From Silvimonas soli (lineage in GTDB: Bacteria; Pseudomonadota; Gammaproteobacteria; Burkholderiales; Chitinibacteraceae), in contig NZ_CP106736.1 in the NCBI RefSeq assembly GCF_030035605.1, forward strand, positions 2,480,001-2,544,000: 64,000 nt of DNA. The letters are read 5' to 3'. Positions 1 through 9,321 of this stretch are shown here, piece after piece. Below the pieces are notes generated by a model, which saw only the letters and a list, made by a program, of their open reading frames with translations, did no database searches and had not been told where the DNA came from. A program made the translations under genes and the position numbers. The first letter of the stretch is position 1, and the number at the start of each line of letters is the position of its first letter.

Positions 1-305
1 TCTATATGAGGAACAAGAACCGGCTGGCGTTCATCTGGCTGAACTGTGCGCCGAACGACACGTGGTTTTTTTGTGCATATCAGGAACGCGCTTAAGGGCG
101 CAGTCACAGTACGGAATATCCGGCGAAGCAAACCGCAACTATGATGGGGAAGGAGGCGATGCGATTTTAACGCGGCGGCATATTGGCCACGATGGGTGTA
201 CCAGAGCCAATGACCATCAGAGCAGCAGGCTCGGTGGAGGTGTTATTTGAGCCGCTCTGGAGTGGGTCGGCATTGGCGTCGCGCAGAATTTCGAAGGAGG
301 CTCTC
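1..305. other. Unassigned left edge of the window
   Basis: I see no supportable gene here. Two frames are open from the left edge on the plus strand. One stops near position 95 and one near 250, so either could be the tail of a gene starting outside the window, but neither translation resembles a family I know. A strong AAGGAGG at about 294-300 belongs to the methyltransferase that follows. Confidence 0.4.
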
Positions 306-1118
306 ATGACCGATAGCGACAAGGTGTTTGCCGGCTCGATTCCGAAGTTCTACGACACGCTGATGGTGCCGCTGATCTTTGAGGCCTACGCTCACGAGCT
401 TGCAGAGCTTGTTGCTGCTTACTCACCCCGTTTCGTGCTTGAAACGGCGGCCGGTAGCGGCGTGGTCACGCGCGCACTTGCTCCTAAACTTGGTGCGGAT
501 GCGCTCTACGTGGTGACTGACCTGAACCAGCCCATGCTCGACTATGCTGCCACCCGGCAGGGGCCAGATAGTCGTATCGAATGGCGGCAGGCGGATGCGC
601 TCGACTTGCCGTTCGAAGATGCTTCGTTTGACGTCCTTTGCTGTCAATGCGGTGCGATGTTTTTTCCCGATCGGATTGCCGGATACACCGAGGCTCGTCG
701 CGTACTCAGGCCAGGTGGGCGCTTTATCTTCAGTGTTTGGGACCGAATCGAAGAGAACGCATTTGCCAACGAAGTGACTAACGCCGTCGCCTTGGTGTTT
801 CCGCAGGACCCTCCGCAGTTCCTCGCTCGTACGCCGCACGGTTATCACGATCTCGCGCTGATCCACCAGGAGTTAAGCCGCGCAGGCTTCGCCGACATTA
901 CGATCGAGACGAGCCAGAAAGTAAGTCGTGCGCCCTTCGCTCGAGACGTCGCTACCGCCTATTGCCTGGGAACGCCGCTGCGCAACGAAATCGAGGCGTG
1001 CGACGCCAGCTTGCTTCAGTGCGCTATAGATCGCGCCACCGAGGCGATCACAATGCGTCATGGCGACGGTCCGGTGGCTGCCAAAATTCAGGCGCACGTG
1101 ATCGTGGCAACACGGTAG
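306..1118 (+). CDS. Class I SAM-dependent methyltransferase (UbiE/MenG-like fold)
   Basis: A protein of 270 residues with the Rossmann-type methyltransferase core. Motif I is VLETAAGSGVV at about residues 44-54, followed by an acidic strand (VVTDLNQPML) and a post-I segment (QADALDLPFEDASFDV). The ARRVLRPGGRF segment is typical of the UbiE/Methyltransf_11 group. The ATG at 306 is chosen because AAGGAGG lies 5-12 bases upstream; an in-frame start at 183 would add 41 residues that look non-coding. The gene stands alone, with the convergent asdA operon to its right. The substrate cannot be deduced. Motif I has ETAAGSG where DxGxGxG is usual, a variation seen in some small-molecule methyltransferases. 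Confidence 0.85.
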   Translation: MTDSDKVFAGSIPKFYDTLMVPLIFEAYAHELAELVAAYSPRFVLETAAGSGVVTRALAPKLGADALYVVTDLNQPMLDYAATRQGPDSRIEWRQADALDLPFEDASFDVLCCQCGAMFFPDRIAGYTEARRVLRPGGRFIFSVWDRIEENAFANEVTNAVALVFPQDPPQFLARTPHGYHDLALIHQELSRAGFADITIETSQKVSRAPFARDVATAYCLGTPLRNEIEACDASLLQCAIDRATEAITMRHGDGPVAAKIQAHVIVATR

Positions 1119-1253
1119 GGGAGTCCCAGAGCAGGGCTGTCACTTAAACGTGAGTCCTACGGCGACATCTAACGGCCACCCGAATTCCAATGAGCACTGC
1201 GGGGCGCATTGATCTAGGGCCCAACGAACACATAGCCCGGAAACAACAAGCAA

Positions 1254-1283
1254 TCAGGTGTCTTGCGCGAACAAGACACCTGA
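1254..1283 (-). terminator. Terminator of the aspT-aspT-asdA operon
   Basis: A perfect 11-bp inverted repeat (TCAGGTGTCTT / AAGACACCTGA) with an 8-base loop lies just downstream of the asdA stop. Read on the minus strand it is followed by a T-rich stretch (TTGCTTGTTGTTT). It is probably an intrinsic terminator, though the U-tract is interrupted. Confidence 0.7.
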
Positions 1284-1293
1284 ACACGCGCGG

Positions 1294-2949
1294 TTATTTG
1301 CGTTTGGCTGGTTTCACCTTCTTGTCGCCGGGTACGGGCTTGACGTCGTCGGCTGGTTTTCCGCCTTTTGCCAGATATTCAGCGTAGTAACGACTACCCA
1401 GTTTGCGCACGGCAGCGCCGATGCGTGCGTAGTCCACCTCGTTAAGGTTGGCCAGCGAGACTCGGCCGGATGGATGCGCAGTGCCAAAACCCCGGCCTGG
1501 CAGCAAGACCACGCCGGTTTCCTCGGCCAGTTTGAGTAGAAACTCATTGGGTTTGAACTGCTCCATCATGGCCTGCATAAATTCGCGTCCATGCATCTGG
1601 GTGCCGATGGTTTCCCAATCGAGCAAGTGGTAGTAGTCGATCGAATCCGGATCATGTGGCACTTCCATGCCCAGCTCGCGATACAGCGCAATCTTGCGGC
1701 GACGCACGATCCGCTTCATGGCTGCCTTGTAGGCCTGCGGTTCGTCCATCAATGCAAACAACGAGAACAGCGCCATCTGGGCTTGCACCGGAGTGGAAAG
1801 GCCAGCGGTGTGGTTGAGCGCCACAGTGCGGCTGTCTGCCACCAGACGATCGATGAATTTAAGCTCGCGTGGCGTGGTGGTGATCGAGCCGTAGCGCGCA
1901 TCCAGTTCTTTGCGTTGCGACTCTGGCAGCTTGGCGATCAACTCATCAAACAGATTGTCTTCGTGGGTTGCGACCACGCCCATACGCCAGCCCGTTGCGC
2001 CGAAATACTTGGAGAACGAGTAAACAAGGATGGTGTTGTATGGGCACAGTGCAAACAGCGAGACGAAATCATCGGCAAAGGTGCCGTAGACATCATCGGT
2101 GAGCAAAATCAGGTCTGGCCGCTTTTTGACAATCTCGGCGATATATTCAAGGGTTTCCTTGTTAATCCGCACCGACGGCGGGTTGCTGGGGTTGACCAGG
2201 AAGAACGCTTTGACTTTCGGGTCCAGTAGCTTGTCGAGTTCTTTCCTGGTGAACTGCCAGTTGTTTTCTGGCGGCGCATCAATGTTGACCACGTGCAACT
2301 GATAGTCGTTGAGTTCAGGGATTTCAATATATGGCGTGAAGATTGGCATACCCAGTGCAATGGTATCGCCCGCTTTCAACAGATGGTTTTCACGCATGCT
2401 GTTGAACAGGTACGTCATCGCAGCCGTGCCGCCTTCAACGGCGTACATATCAAAGCTGCCGACAAAGGGGTGCGTACCGATCATTTCGCTGTGGATGTAC
2501 TTGCCGACAATTTGCTCACTGAGTTTGAGCATGCGATCTGGCACCGGGTAGTTACAACCCAGGATGGCCTCACACATTTCGTAGATGAAATCGCCAGCAG
2601 ACAGGCCCAACTGGTCGCGCACATAAGAGACTGCCGACCGCAGGAAGTCGACACCCTTTGTACCCACATGGGTGTTGGTGAAGATTTCAAACCGTGCTTC
2701 GATGCCTTCACGCTGCGGAAAGCCACCTACCCCTTCCGGCATGTAGATAAACGAGCGCTCTGCCTCGGTCATGGCAAACAGACCAAACTGGAAAAAACCA
2801 TGACGGGGAACTGTGGCCAGGAAGTTGGGGTTGCCCCGCCCGGCATTGAGCATGGACCGACCACGCTCGCTGGATGCCGATTTGATCAGCACGTCTTTGA
2901 GTTCAAATGGGCTCAAGCCAGCCAGTTCTTCCAAATTGAGATTACTCAT
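1294..2949 (-). CDS. asdA: Aspartate 4-decarboxylase (bifunctional aspartate aminotransferase)
   Basis: This PLP-dependent, cytoplasmic enzyme converts L-aspartate to L-alanine and CO2. It has 551 residues, close to known AsdA proteins of about 530-550 and much longer than ordinary fold-type I aminotransferases. The PLP-lysine motif SFSKYFGATGWRMG is present with the lysine at residue 314, and NPSNPPS and DDVYGTF match the fold I core. The ATG at 2949 is preferred over an in-frame start at 2976 because AGGAG lies 9 bases upstream of it. It is the last gene after two aspartate:alanine exchangers. In known systems the exchanger brings in aspartate and expels alanine, and decarboxylation consumes a cytoplasmic proton, so the cycle generates proton motive force. 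The family assignment is strong. Confidence 0.94.
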   Translation of the reverse strand: MSNLNLEELAGLSPFELKDVLIKSASSERGRSMLNAGRGNPNFLATVPRHGFFQFGLFAMTEAERSFIYMPEGVGGFPQREGIEARFEIFTNTHVGTKGVDFLRSAVSYVRDQLGLSAGDFIYEMCEAILGCNYPVPDRMLKLSEQIVGKYIHSEMIGTHPFVGSFDMYAVEGGTAAMTYLFNSMRENHLLKAGDTIALGMPIFTPYIEIPELNDYQLHVVNIDAPPENNWQFTRKELDKLLDPKVKAFFLVNPSNPPSVRINKETLEYIAEIVKKRPDLILLTDDVYGTFADDFVSLFALCPYNTILVYSFSKYFGATGWRMGVVATHEDNLFDELIAKLPESQRKELDARYGSITTTPRELKFIDRLVADSRTVALNHTAGLSTPVQAQMALFSLFALMDEPQAYKAAMKRIVRRRKIALYRELGMEVPHDPDSIDYYHLLDWETIGTQMHGREFMQAMMEQFKPNEFLLKLAEETGVVLLPGRGFGTAHPSGRVSLANLNEVDYARIGAAVRKLGSRYYAEYLAKGGKPADDVKPVPGDKKVKPAKRK

Positions 2950-3014
2950 CGAAACCGCTCCTGTTGCATATTGCATCGTTCAAAAATGGATAGGCCAGGT
3001 CATCTGGCCCGTTA

Positions 3015-4700
3015 TCAAACCAGGGCTACAATCAGTGGGCCCAATAGCGTCAGAAATACGTTGGCAAGGGCGTAGGTAATGGCAAACGGGACGGTTGGCA
3101 CCGAATTCTCAGCCTTGGTCAGGATTTCGCCGAAGGCCGGGTTGGCGCTACGGGAACCGGAGAGCGCACCGGCGAAAATGGCGACGTTGTCATAGCGCAG
3201 CACATAGCGGCCGATCAGCATGGTCAGGATCATCGGTAGCATGGTGACCACCACCCCGATCAGGAAAATCGAAATGCCCTGAGCCCGGATGGTGTCTACC
3301 GCCTGCAACCCGGAAGACAAGCCGACCACCACCACAAAGCCAGCCAGCCCCAAGTCTTTGAGCAATTGCACGGCACCGTTGGGAATCAGCCCGAAACTTT
3401 GCTTTTTGGCGCGATACCAGCCAAACAGCAAACCAGACAGCAACGCGCCCCCGCCACTGCCCAGGGTTAACGGGATCGACCCCAGCTTCACGACTAACAG
3501 GCCAACCAGCAAGCCCACCACCAGGCCCGCGCCCATATAGACAAAGTCGGTCTTGTCGCTAGGCACCACCATGTAACCAATGCGCCCCGCTACCCGGTTG
3601 ATATCCCGTTCCGCGCCGTAAATCAGCACAGTATCGCCGCGCTCGATGCGTGTTTCAGGAACAAGCGGCTGCGGCTTGCCCATGCGACTAATACCAACCA
3701 GATAAACGCCGTGGCGCACCACTGGCGAGGTTTCTTCGGCCACTTCCTTGATGCTTTTGCCGATTAGTTGCTGGCTGGTAACCACAAGCTCACGGCGCTG
3801 TACGACCAGATCCATGCCTTCTTCGCCGTGGATTTCCTCACCCAGCTTGGGCGCTTGCTCCAGCACGGCAGTGCGTCGCCCGACCACCAACACGATGTCA
3901 CCTTGCTGCAGCTGGGTATCCGCCGTGATGTCGATGACGTTGCCGTCGCGCTTAAGCTTTTCCAGCGTGATCGGCGGCATGGAAGCTTGCTCGATATCGG
4001 CCACAGCACGTCCTGCTGCCGCGCCAACGCGGTACAAGCGCCCCACCAGTTGCGGCGCGGCGGCCAGTTGTCCTGGTCCCAGCACCTGCACACCGGCCTG
4101 CATCGAGGCCTCGGCCGCAATGGCGTCCTCGCGGATACTGCGGCCCATGAGTTTTGGCAGGATGTTGACGCAAACAATAATGGCGCCAAACGAACCAAAC
4201 ACGTAGGTCACCGCATAGCCAATGGCCACGTTCCCCTGCAGACGCTTGACCTCATCTGCGCCCAACCCCAGCTTGGCGATCGCATCGCCAGCCGTGCCGA
4301 TAATGGCCGATTGGGTTAACCCGCCTGCCGCCACCCCGGCGGCCAGACCTTTGTCCAGCGAGAACATTTTTGCCAGCACCACCACCGTCACCAGACTGAT
4401 GATGGCCAGCAATGCCGCCAGAATGATTTCGCGGATGGACTGTTTGCCCAGTGAAGAAAAGAAACTGGGACCGCTTTCATAGCCGACCGCATAAATAAAC
4501 AGCGCGAACAGCACGGCTTTGACGCCAGGGTCAACGGTCACGCCGACCTGGCTGACCACCACCGCAACCAGCAACGATCCGGCCACGCCGCCAAGCTGGA
4601 ATTTTCCGAAATGAATCTGGCCGATCCGGTAACCCACCGCCAGTGAGAGAAACAACGCAATTTCCGGCGAGTGCTTGAAAATATCGTGTAACCAATCCAC
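3015..4700 (-). CDS. aspT: Aspartate:alanine exchanger, AspT family (copy 1)
   Basis: A membrane antiporter of 561 residues. It has a block of N-terminal membrane helices (to about residue 165), a large cytoplasmic loop with two TrkA-C/RCK_C-type modules (about 200-380), then a second helical block. Family signatures are GGLTQSAIIGTA in the first half and GALSGSRSANPAFG in the second. The start is GTG (reverse complement of 4698-4700) with GGGAG 7 bases upstream. It lies between a paralogue (43 bases upstream) and asdA, so exchange of aspartate for alanine is the likely role. The paralogue differs in the second signature, so the two copies may differ in affinity or substrate. Confidence 0.9.
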   Translation of the reverse strand: MDWLHDIFKHSPEIALFLSLAVGYRIGQIHFGKFQLGGVAGSLLVAVVVSQVGVTVDPGVKAVLFALFIYAVGYESGPSFFSSLGKQSIREIILAALLAIISLVTVVVLAKMFSLDKGLAAGVAAGGLTQSAIIGTAGDAIAKLGLGADEVKRLQGNVAIGYAVTYVFGSFGAIIVCVNILPKLMGRSIREDAIAAEASMQAGVQVLGPGQLAAAPQLVGRLYRVGAAAGRAVADIEQASMPPITLEKLKRDGNVIDITADTQLQQGDIVLVVGRRTAVLEQAPKLGEEIHGEEGMDLVVQRRELVVTSQQLIGKSIKEVAEETSPVVRHGVYLVGISRMGKPQPLVPETRIERGDTVLIYGAERDINRVAGRIGYMVVPSDKTDFVYMGAGLVVGLLVGLLVVKLGSIPLTLGSGGGALLSGLLFGWYRAKKQSFGLIPNGAVQLLKDLGLAGFVVVVGLSSGLQAVDTIRAQGISIFLIGVVVTMLPMILTMLIGRYVLRYDNVAIFAGALSGSRSANPAFGEILTKAENSVPTVPFAITYALANVFLTLLGPLIVALV

Positions 4701-4744
4701 TTCTAACTCCCTTGTCTGTACGTGCAGACGAACCTGAGGAAAAG

Positions 4745-6439
4745 CTAATGGGCGACTACTGCCCCTGACGCGAACACGATAAGTGGCCCCATCAGTGGCA
4801 ACAGTGCGTTTGAAATTGCATAGGTGATGGTGTAGCCCAGCAGCGGCGTGGTATTGCCAGCCACGTTAACCACCGCGCTCAACGCCGGTGTGCTGCATTG
4901 CTGGCCAGCAATGGCACCCAGCAATACCGGGGCTTCCAGCTTGAGCACGTAGCGCCCGACCAGCAAAGAGACTAGCGCGGGGACCAAGGCAATCAGGACG
5001 CCGGTGAAAGGCAGCGCGAAACCGTATTTGTGAATCAGCGTTAATGCCTGCGGGCCAGAAGAAAGCCCGACGCAGGCAATGAATACCGCCAACCCCAGAT
5101 CTTTGAGCAGCGCAATGGCCGAGGCGGGGATATGGCCCAGTTGCGGCTTGCGTGCCTGATACCAGCCAAACACGAGGCCAGTCAGCAGCGCGCCACCGCC
5201 CGTACCCAGCGAAAACGCCACACCGGAAATCCGGACACTGAGCATGCCAATCAAAATACCCAGCACAATGCCAATACTGGCAAAGGTGAAATCAGTGCGG
5301 TCGGATTGGTCCACCAGCGCGCCCACATGCGGCGCCAGGCGGTGCACATTTTCGCGTGAGCCATATAGTCGCAAGATATCGCCGTACTGAAGCGGGACAT
5401 CAAACAGCGGCGGTATGGGCTGACCGCCACGCGTAATCCCCATGACGTGCACACCTTCGCCCAGACCTGTGCTGCGTGCCTTGGCGGTTAATTCGGCCAG
5501 CGTGCGCCCGCTCAGGTCACGCCGGTTGAAAATGACTTCCACGGTTTCAACCGCAAAATTGAGTTGTTCGGTTTCGGCTTGCTCGGGGCCGATTTCTGCA
5601 GCAGCCAATACGGCGGAGCGACGGCCAGTGATCAACACATGGTCATCATTGTTGAGCACCAGCTCTTGGGATATCTCCATGCTTTGGCCATCGCGCAGCA
5701 CACGCTCAACCTCTATGCCTGGGTAACGCGCCTCGATGTCATCAATGGTGGCGCCACCTGTCGTGGTCACGCGAAACACGCGCCCGACTATCTCTGGCGC
5801 GGCCTGGCGCCCTTGGGCGTCTTCCACGGAACCACCCATGCTTTCCCACAAACGTTGCGCCTCGGCCTGAACGTTTACGCGGAGCAACAGCGGGAATAGC
5901 TGGCTAGTCATCACCACAATCGTGATCAAGCCAAAGACGTAGGTAATGGAGTACGCCGTCACCACATTAGCCTGCAACCGTGTAATTTCTGCCGCCGGTA
6001 GCGCCAGCTTGCCCACCGCATCCGATGCCGTACCCACCACGGCAGATTCCGTGGCAGACCCCGCCATCAGGCCCGCCGCCGTACCCTGATCCAGCCCCAG
6101 CACCCGGGTGGCCGTTAACACCAGCGCCAGCACCACCACGATCTCAATGGCGCAGAACAGACCCAACCGCAGCCCTTTGGCGTTGAGATTGGCAAAAAAC
6201 TGCGGGCCGCCGGCAAAACCCAAGGCAAAGATGAACAGGGAGAAAAACAGGTTTTTGATGCCAGCATCGGGCACCACCCCAATCTGGCCGATCACCAAAG
6301 CGGCAAGCAACGTCCCGCATACCCCACCCAACTGGATGGACATGACCCGGATCGCACCCACTGCATGACCGATTGCCAGTGCAAGAAACAGTGCTATTGA
6401 AGGATTTTCTTGAATGACTTTGACGCACGCTTCAAGCAT
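4745..6439 (-). CDS. Aspartate:alanine exchanger, AspT family (copy 2, first gene of operon)
   Basis: A paralogue of the next gene, 564 residues, with the same architecture: N-terminal helices, a loop carrying two RCK_C-type modules, and C-terminal helices. Its signatures are AGSATESAVVGTA and GAIAGQQCSTPALS, where copy 1 has GGLTQSAIIGTA and GALSGSRSANPAFG. The start MLEACVKVIQENPSIALF fits the family, although no strong ribosome binding site precedes it. Paired exchangers next to asdA are known from other proteobacteria such as Comamonas. Whether this copy carries aspartate, alanine or another dicarboxylate cannot be read from the sequence. Confidence 0.88.
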   Translation of the reverse strand: MLEACVKVIQENPSIALFLALAIGHAVGAIRVMSIQLGGVCGTLLAALVIGQIGVVPDAGIKNLFFSLFIFALGFAGGPQFFANLNAKGLRLGLFCAIEIVVVLALVLTATRVLGLDQGTAAGLMAGSATESAVVGTASDAVGKLALPAAEITRLQANVVTAYSITYVFGLITIVVMTSQLFPLLLRVNVQAEAQRLWESMGGSVEDAQGRQAAPEIVGRVFRVTTTGGATIDDIEARYPGIEVERVLRDGQSMEISQELVLNNDDHVLITGRRSAVLAAAEIGPEQAETEQLNFAVETVEVIFNRRDLSGRTLAELTAKARSTGLGEGVHVMGITRGGQPIPPLFDVPLQYGDILRLYGSRENVHRLAPHVGALVDQSDRTDFTFASIGIVLGILIGMLSVRISGVAFSLGTGGGALLTGLVFGWYQARKPQLGHIPASAIALLKDLGLAVFIACVGLSSGPQALTLIHKYGFALPFTGVLIALVPALVSLLVGRYVLKLEAPVLLGAIAGQQCSTPALSAVVNVAGNTTPLLGYTITYAISNALLPLMGPLIVFASGAVVAH

Positions 6440-6986
6440 GGAAGTTGGTAGCCGTAAGACAATCTTGTGATCAAGCTAGACCATAAATACGGTTTATGCC
6501 GACGGAATCTTCTGGCACGTCAGGCCCCTCTCGCCTGGATACCCACGACCATATCGAGGTGCTTCACAACCAGACCCGCCGTCACGACTATCCAGGTGGT
6601 ATCGGTTCCGAGGCCTTTGAGCAGGCCGCGGCTTGAGCTTGATGTTTGTCTATTGAAACGGGGCGTACACGGATGATCTATCCCGGCTTTATTGGCTAAT
6701 GCTCTTGACCGGGTGTCGACCACGGCAGGGGCAGACCATGGAGCCGGGTTCGACCCGTAGCTCTGCTGGGCGCATCTGATTTGCCTGCAATTTTCGTATT
6801 TGGCCCAAGGCGGACTTGGGCTAAATATGCGGGGACCGGCTATTCTTTACCAGGTTCGGGGCTCGGATGATTGATGTCGTTGTCGTCATTGCGGACCGAA
6901 TCCATTGCGGCGCCGTGAATTGCGCTACTGCGTTGCAGTTTCCCGTTGTATGGAATGCCAAGACATTCTGGGCCGAGGAATACGAA
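6440..6986. other. Intergenic region between the aspT operon and a SnoaL-like gene
   Basis: About 550 bases without a supportable gene. It should hold the leftward promoter of the aspT-asdA operon, but no convincing -35/-10 pair stands out. A small hairpin (GCCCAAG/CTTGGGC) lies near 6802-6821. Short open frames on both strands have no recognisable family and look accidental. Confidence 0.4.
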
Positions 6987-7361
6987 ATGACTGACGAGCA
7001 ACTGATCCGGCATTTGTATGACCGTTTTAACCATCGTGATATCGACGCGGTGCTGTCTTCGCTGGCCGAGGATGTCATCTGGGCCAACGGGATGGAAGGC
7101 ACTTATCTCCATGGCAGACAGGCCGTCAGGGAATACTGGACTTATCAGTGGTCGGTGATTGATCCATCCGTCTCGCCGATGAAGATATCTGCCACCGAGG
7201 ACGGTGCGCTGGAAGTCGAAGTCCACCAGACGGTGCGGGATCTGCAGGGAGTAACGCTTCTAGATGAATTCATACGGCACGTTTTTCGGGTCGAAAACGA
7301 ACGCGTCACGCGCTTTGATATCAAGGGCTCATCGCACCTGGCTGACATTGCGCCCGGCTGA
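6987..7361 (+). CDS. SnoaL-like / nuclear transport factor 2 superfamily protein
   Basis: A 124-residue protein starting MTDEQLIRHLYDRFNHRD, with an alpha-plus-beta cone profile typical of SnoaL-like proteins: N-terminal helices, then LAEDVIWANGMEGTYLHGR, then alternating strands ending in VTRFDIKGS. The ATG at 6987 has GAGGAA 6 bases upstream. The frame is open to an earlier start at 6867, but that extension lacks family similarity. These folds serve as small-molecule isomerases, hydrolases or binding proteins, and no catalytic identity can be assigned. It is followed at 78 bases by a VOC protein in the same direction, perhaps a small accessory operon. Confidence 0.75.
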   Translation: MTDEQLIRHLYDRFNHRDIDAVLSSLAEDVIWANGMEGTYLHGRQAVREYWTYQWSVIDPSVSPMKISATEDGALEVEVHQTVRDLQGVTLLDEFIRHVFRVENERVTRFDIKGSSHLADIAPG

Positions 7362-7438
7362 AGTCCCGCCTGCTTTATCCAGTCCGCCCTTCGTAATGTC
7401 GTGCTTGATCAATTCACCCACGCACTTCAGGAGTACTC

Positions 7439-7807
7439 ATGTTTGATCACGTGGTATTTGGTGTCAGTGACTACGCAGCCAGCAAAGCATTCTTCCTGCA
7501 GTCGCTTGCGCCGCTCGGCATAGTTATTGTCCAGGAAGGGCCGCACGGTATCGAGCTTAGCTCGGACGACAAGACTTCGTTGTGCCTGTTCCAGACCCAA
7601 GAGAAACCAGCGCATCTACACCTGGCGTTCGTGGCTGAAAATCGCCAGCAAGTCGATGCTTTCCATAGCGCTGCGCTGGAAGCAGGCGGCAAAGACAATG
7701 GCGCGCCAGGGCTGCGCCCGCGCTACCACGCGAACTACTATGCAGCCTTCGTCATCGGCCCGGACGGACACAATGTTGAAGTGGTTTGCCATCAGCCTGC
7801 GGCGTGA
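7439..7807 (+). CDS. VOC (glyoxalase/bleomycin-resistance) family protein
   Basis: A 122-residue protein with a vicinal-oxygen-chelate fold. The N-terminal FDHVVFGVSDYAASKAFF carries the first metal-ligand histidine (H4), HLHLAFVA supplies a second, and GHNVEVVCH carries the glutamate in the usual C-terminal position. AGGAG lies 6 bases before the ATG. Members include glyoxalases, dioxygenases and antibiotic-binding proteins. The substrate is unknown. Plausible neighbours are the SnoaL-like protein before it and another VOC protein after it. Confidence 0.82.
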   Translation: MFDHVVFGVSDYAASKAFFLQSLAPLGIVIVQEGPHGIELSSDDKTSLCLFQTQEKPAHLHLAFVAENRQQVDAFHSAALEAGGKDNGAPGLRPRYHANYYAAFVIGPDGHNVEVVCHQPAA

Positions 7808-8048
7808 CCTATTCCCCAAATGACGATCTGGTAGATATTCCGCTAACTGAATTGCGGCGTTATAAGGCGCTCGATTGCCTGTTGAAAACAACCGCACCGG
7901 TCCAGAATCTGCGCACTCTTGAGCATTCCGGCAACGGCTCGTGATCGGTCCGCTTGTCATGCGCGCCGTTCTCGGTGGTGGCAATCAGCGGCATACTGAT
8001 GACCACTAGCAAGGACGATTTCCCCTCTCTCAATTCAGGAGAACCAGG

Positions 8049-8528
8049 ATGGTCAGCAAGAATACGATTTGTCTTTGGTACAACGGAACGGCGCTGGAAG
8101 CCGCCGAGTTTTACGCCCGCACCTTTCCGGATAGCGCGGTTGGCGCGGTCCATCGGGCGCCGGGTGATTATCCCTCTGGCAAGGAGGGTGACGTCTTGAC
8201 GGTGGAATTCACCGTGGCGGGTATTCCGTGTCTGGGCCTGAATGGCGGCGCGACGTTCAAGCACTGTGAGGCGTTCTCGTTCCAGATTGCCACCGATGAT
8301 CAGGCTGAAACGGATCGCTTGTGGGACGCGATTATCGGCAATGGCGGTCAGCAAAGCGCATGTGGCTGGTGCAAGGACAAATGGGGTCTGTCGTGGCAGA
8401 TTACGCCACGAGCTTTGATCGCGGCGGTGACCGATTCTGATCCAGCCGCAGCCAAACGCGCTTTCGAAGCCATGATGACGATGGGCAAGATCGACATCGC
8501 GGCAATCGAAGCGGCCCGGCGCGGCTGA
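8049..8528 (+). CDS. VOC family protein, PhnB-like (3-demethylubiquinone methyltransferase-like fold)
   Basis: A 159-residue protein matching the PhnB/YdcJ-type VOC subgroup: TICLWYNGTALEAAEFY at the N-terminus, an internal ADQAETDRLWDA-like segment (here DDQAETDRLWDAI), and CKDKWGLSWQITP near the C-terminus. The start at 8049 has AGGAG at about 8037-8041. These proteins are often annotated as 3-demethylubiquinone-9 3-methyltransferases, but that is a misnomer because they lack a SAM-binding motif, so I leave the function open. It ends 16 bases before the convergent secreted-protein gene. Confidence 0.82.
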   Translation: MVSKNTICLWYNGTALEAAEFYARTFPDSAVGAVHRAPGDYPSGKEGDVLTVEFTVAGIPCLGLNGGATFKHCEAFSFQIATDDQAETDRLWDAIIGNGGQQSACGWCKDKWGLSWQITPRALIAAVTDSDPAAAKRAFEAMMTMGKIDIAAIEAARRG

Positions 8529-8543
8529 AACGCACGGCGCGCC

Positions 8544-9170
8544 TTATTTGCAATTCTCGATCGCCACGTCCGCGACATCGCTATAGCGGCCATTGCTGGT
8601 TCTGATTTGCGCGCACTGGCCGGTCGACTGGTTGTACCAGTAATTGGTCAGCCCGGACGAGCGCGAGAGGGCGAAGCCGTTATTGGTGAGAAACTGTTCT
8701 CCGCCAGAGGCCCGTGAACCGGTCAGGGTGCTCAATTGAACCCGGCTGCCCGAGGTATCGCTTGTCTGGTCGCTGAGCTGATCTTTTTTGTGCTGATTCA
8801 GCGCATACAAGCCAACGCCCAATGCCGCAGCCAGGGCCACACCCATGGCGACATTCTTGTTGCGCTCCGCTACCCGATGTTGTGAGCCATTGTCGTGATG
8901 GTCATCGTTCTTGTGAGTCACGTGATGTGAGTCCAGACGACCATTGCGAAAATCCATGGCCACTTCTTCTTTGGCATCGTCGTTATAAAAGACTTCATGG
9001 AAAGTGTTGCCGGAATTGTATTCGCTGGTTTGATGGAAACCGTTGTTAAACATGGTGCGTTCAACGCGGCTCAGGTGTTGACCATCCAGATTGTCATAGT
9101 CAACCACATCCGCAATGGATTGCGATGCAATGAGGCATAAACCGGTAAAAAGCACGACATGGCGCATCAT
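8544..9170 (-). CDS. Uncharacterised secreted/membrane-anchored protein, paralogue A
   Basis: A 208-residue protein that I do not recognise as a named family. A signal peptide covers about residues 1-20 (VVLFTGLCLIASQSIA). An N-terminal module (VERTMFNNGFHQTSEYNSG, EEVAMDFRNGRLDSH) is followed by a His/Asp-rich linker, one hydrophobic segment (NVAMGVALAAALGVGLYAL) and a C-terminal module (RASGGEQFLTNNGFALSRSS ending in C). Both end modules are shared with the next gene, but the hydrophobic segment is unique to this copy. The C-terminal module resembles short secreted-protein domains annotated only as hypothetical in proteobacteria. The start carries tandem ATGs with AGGA upstream. Confidence 0.72.
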   Translation of the reverse strand: MMRHVVLFTGLCLIASQSIADVVDYDNLDGQHLSRVERTMFNNGFHQTSEYNSGNTFHEVFYNDDAKEEVAMDFRNGRLDSHHVTHKNDDHHDNGSQHRVAERNKNVAMGVALAAALGVGLYALNQHKKDQLSDQTSDTSGSRVQLSTLTGSRASGGEQFLTNNGFALSRSSGLTNYWYNQSTGQCAQIRTSNGRYSDVADVAIENCK

Positions 9171-9321
9171 TTCTCATTTCCTGAGGTGCCGTAATTTAAA
9201 GTTACGGATTAATATTTGTCGAATATAAATGCGAGGTTTATTTATTTGAAACTGGCGCAAGTAATTGGTAGATTTGTTATTGGTTGGGCGCTATCAAATC
9301 CACTGCAGATATGTTTATTCG
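9171..9321. other. AT-rich spacer between the secreted paralogues
   Basis: This 151-base spacer is clearly richer in A and T than the flanking genome. Together with the AT-rich region after 9868 it gives the paralogue pair an unusual base composition. No gene is visible. Confidence 0.4.

Noticed and set aside
6520..6723. A small minus-strand open frame that could be a transposase remnant
   Set aside because: No transposase motif or terminal inverted repeats could be found.
6740..6775. A tRNA-like GGGTTCGACCC stretch
   Set aside because: It resembles a T-arm only; no acceptor or anticodon arm pairs around it.
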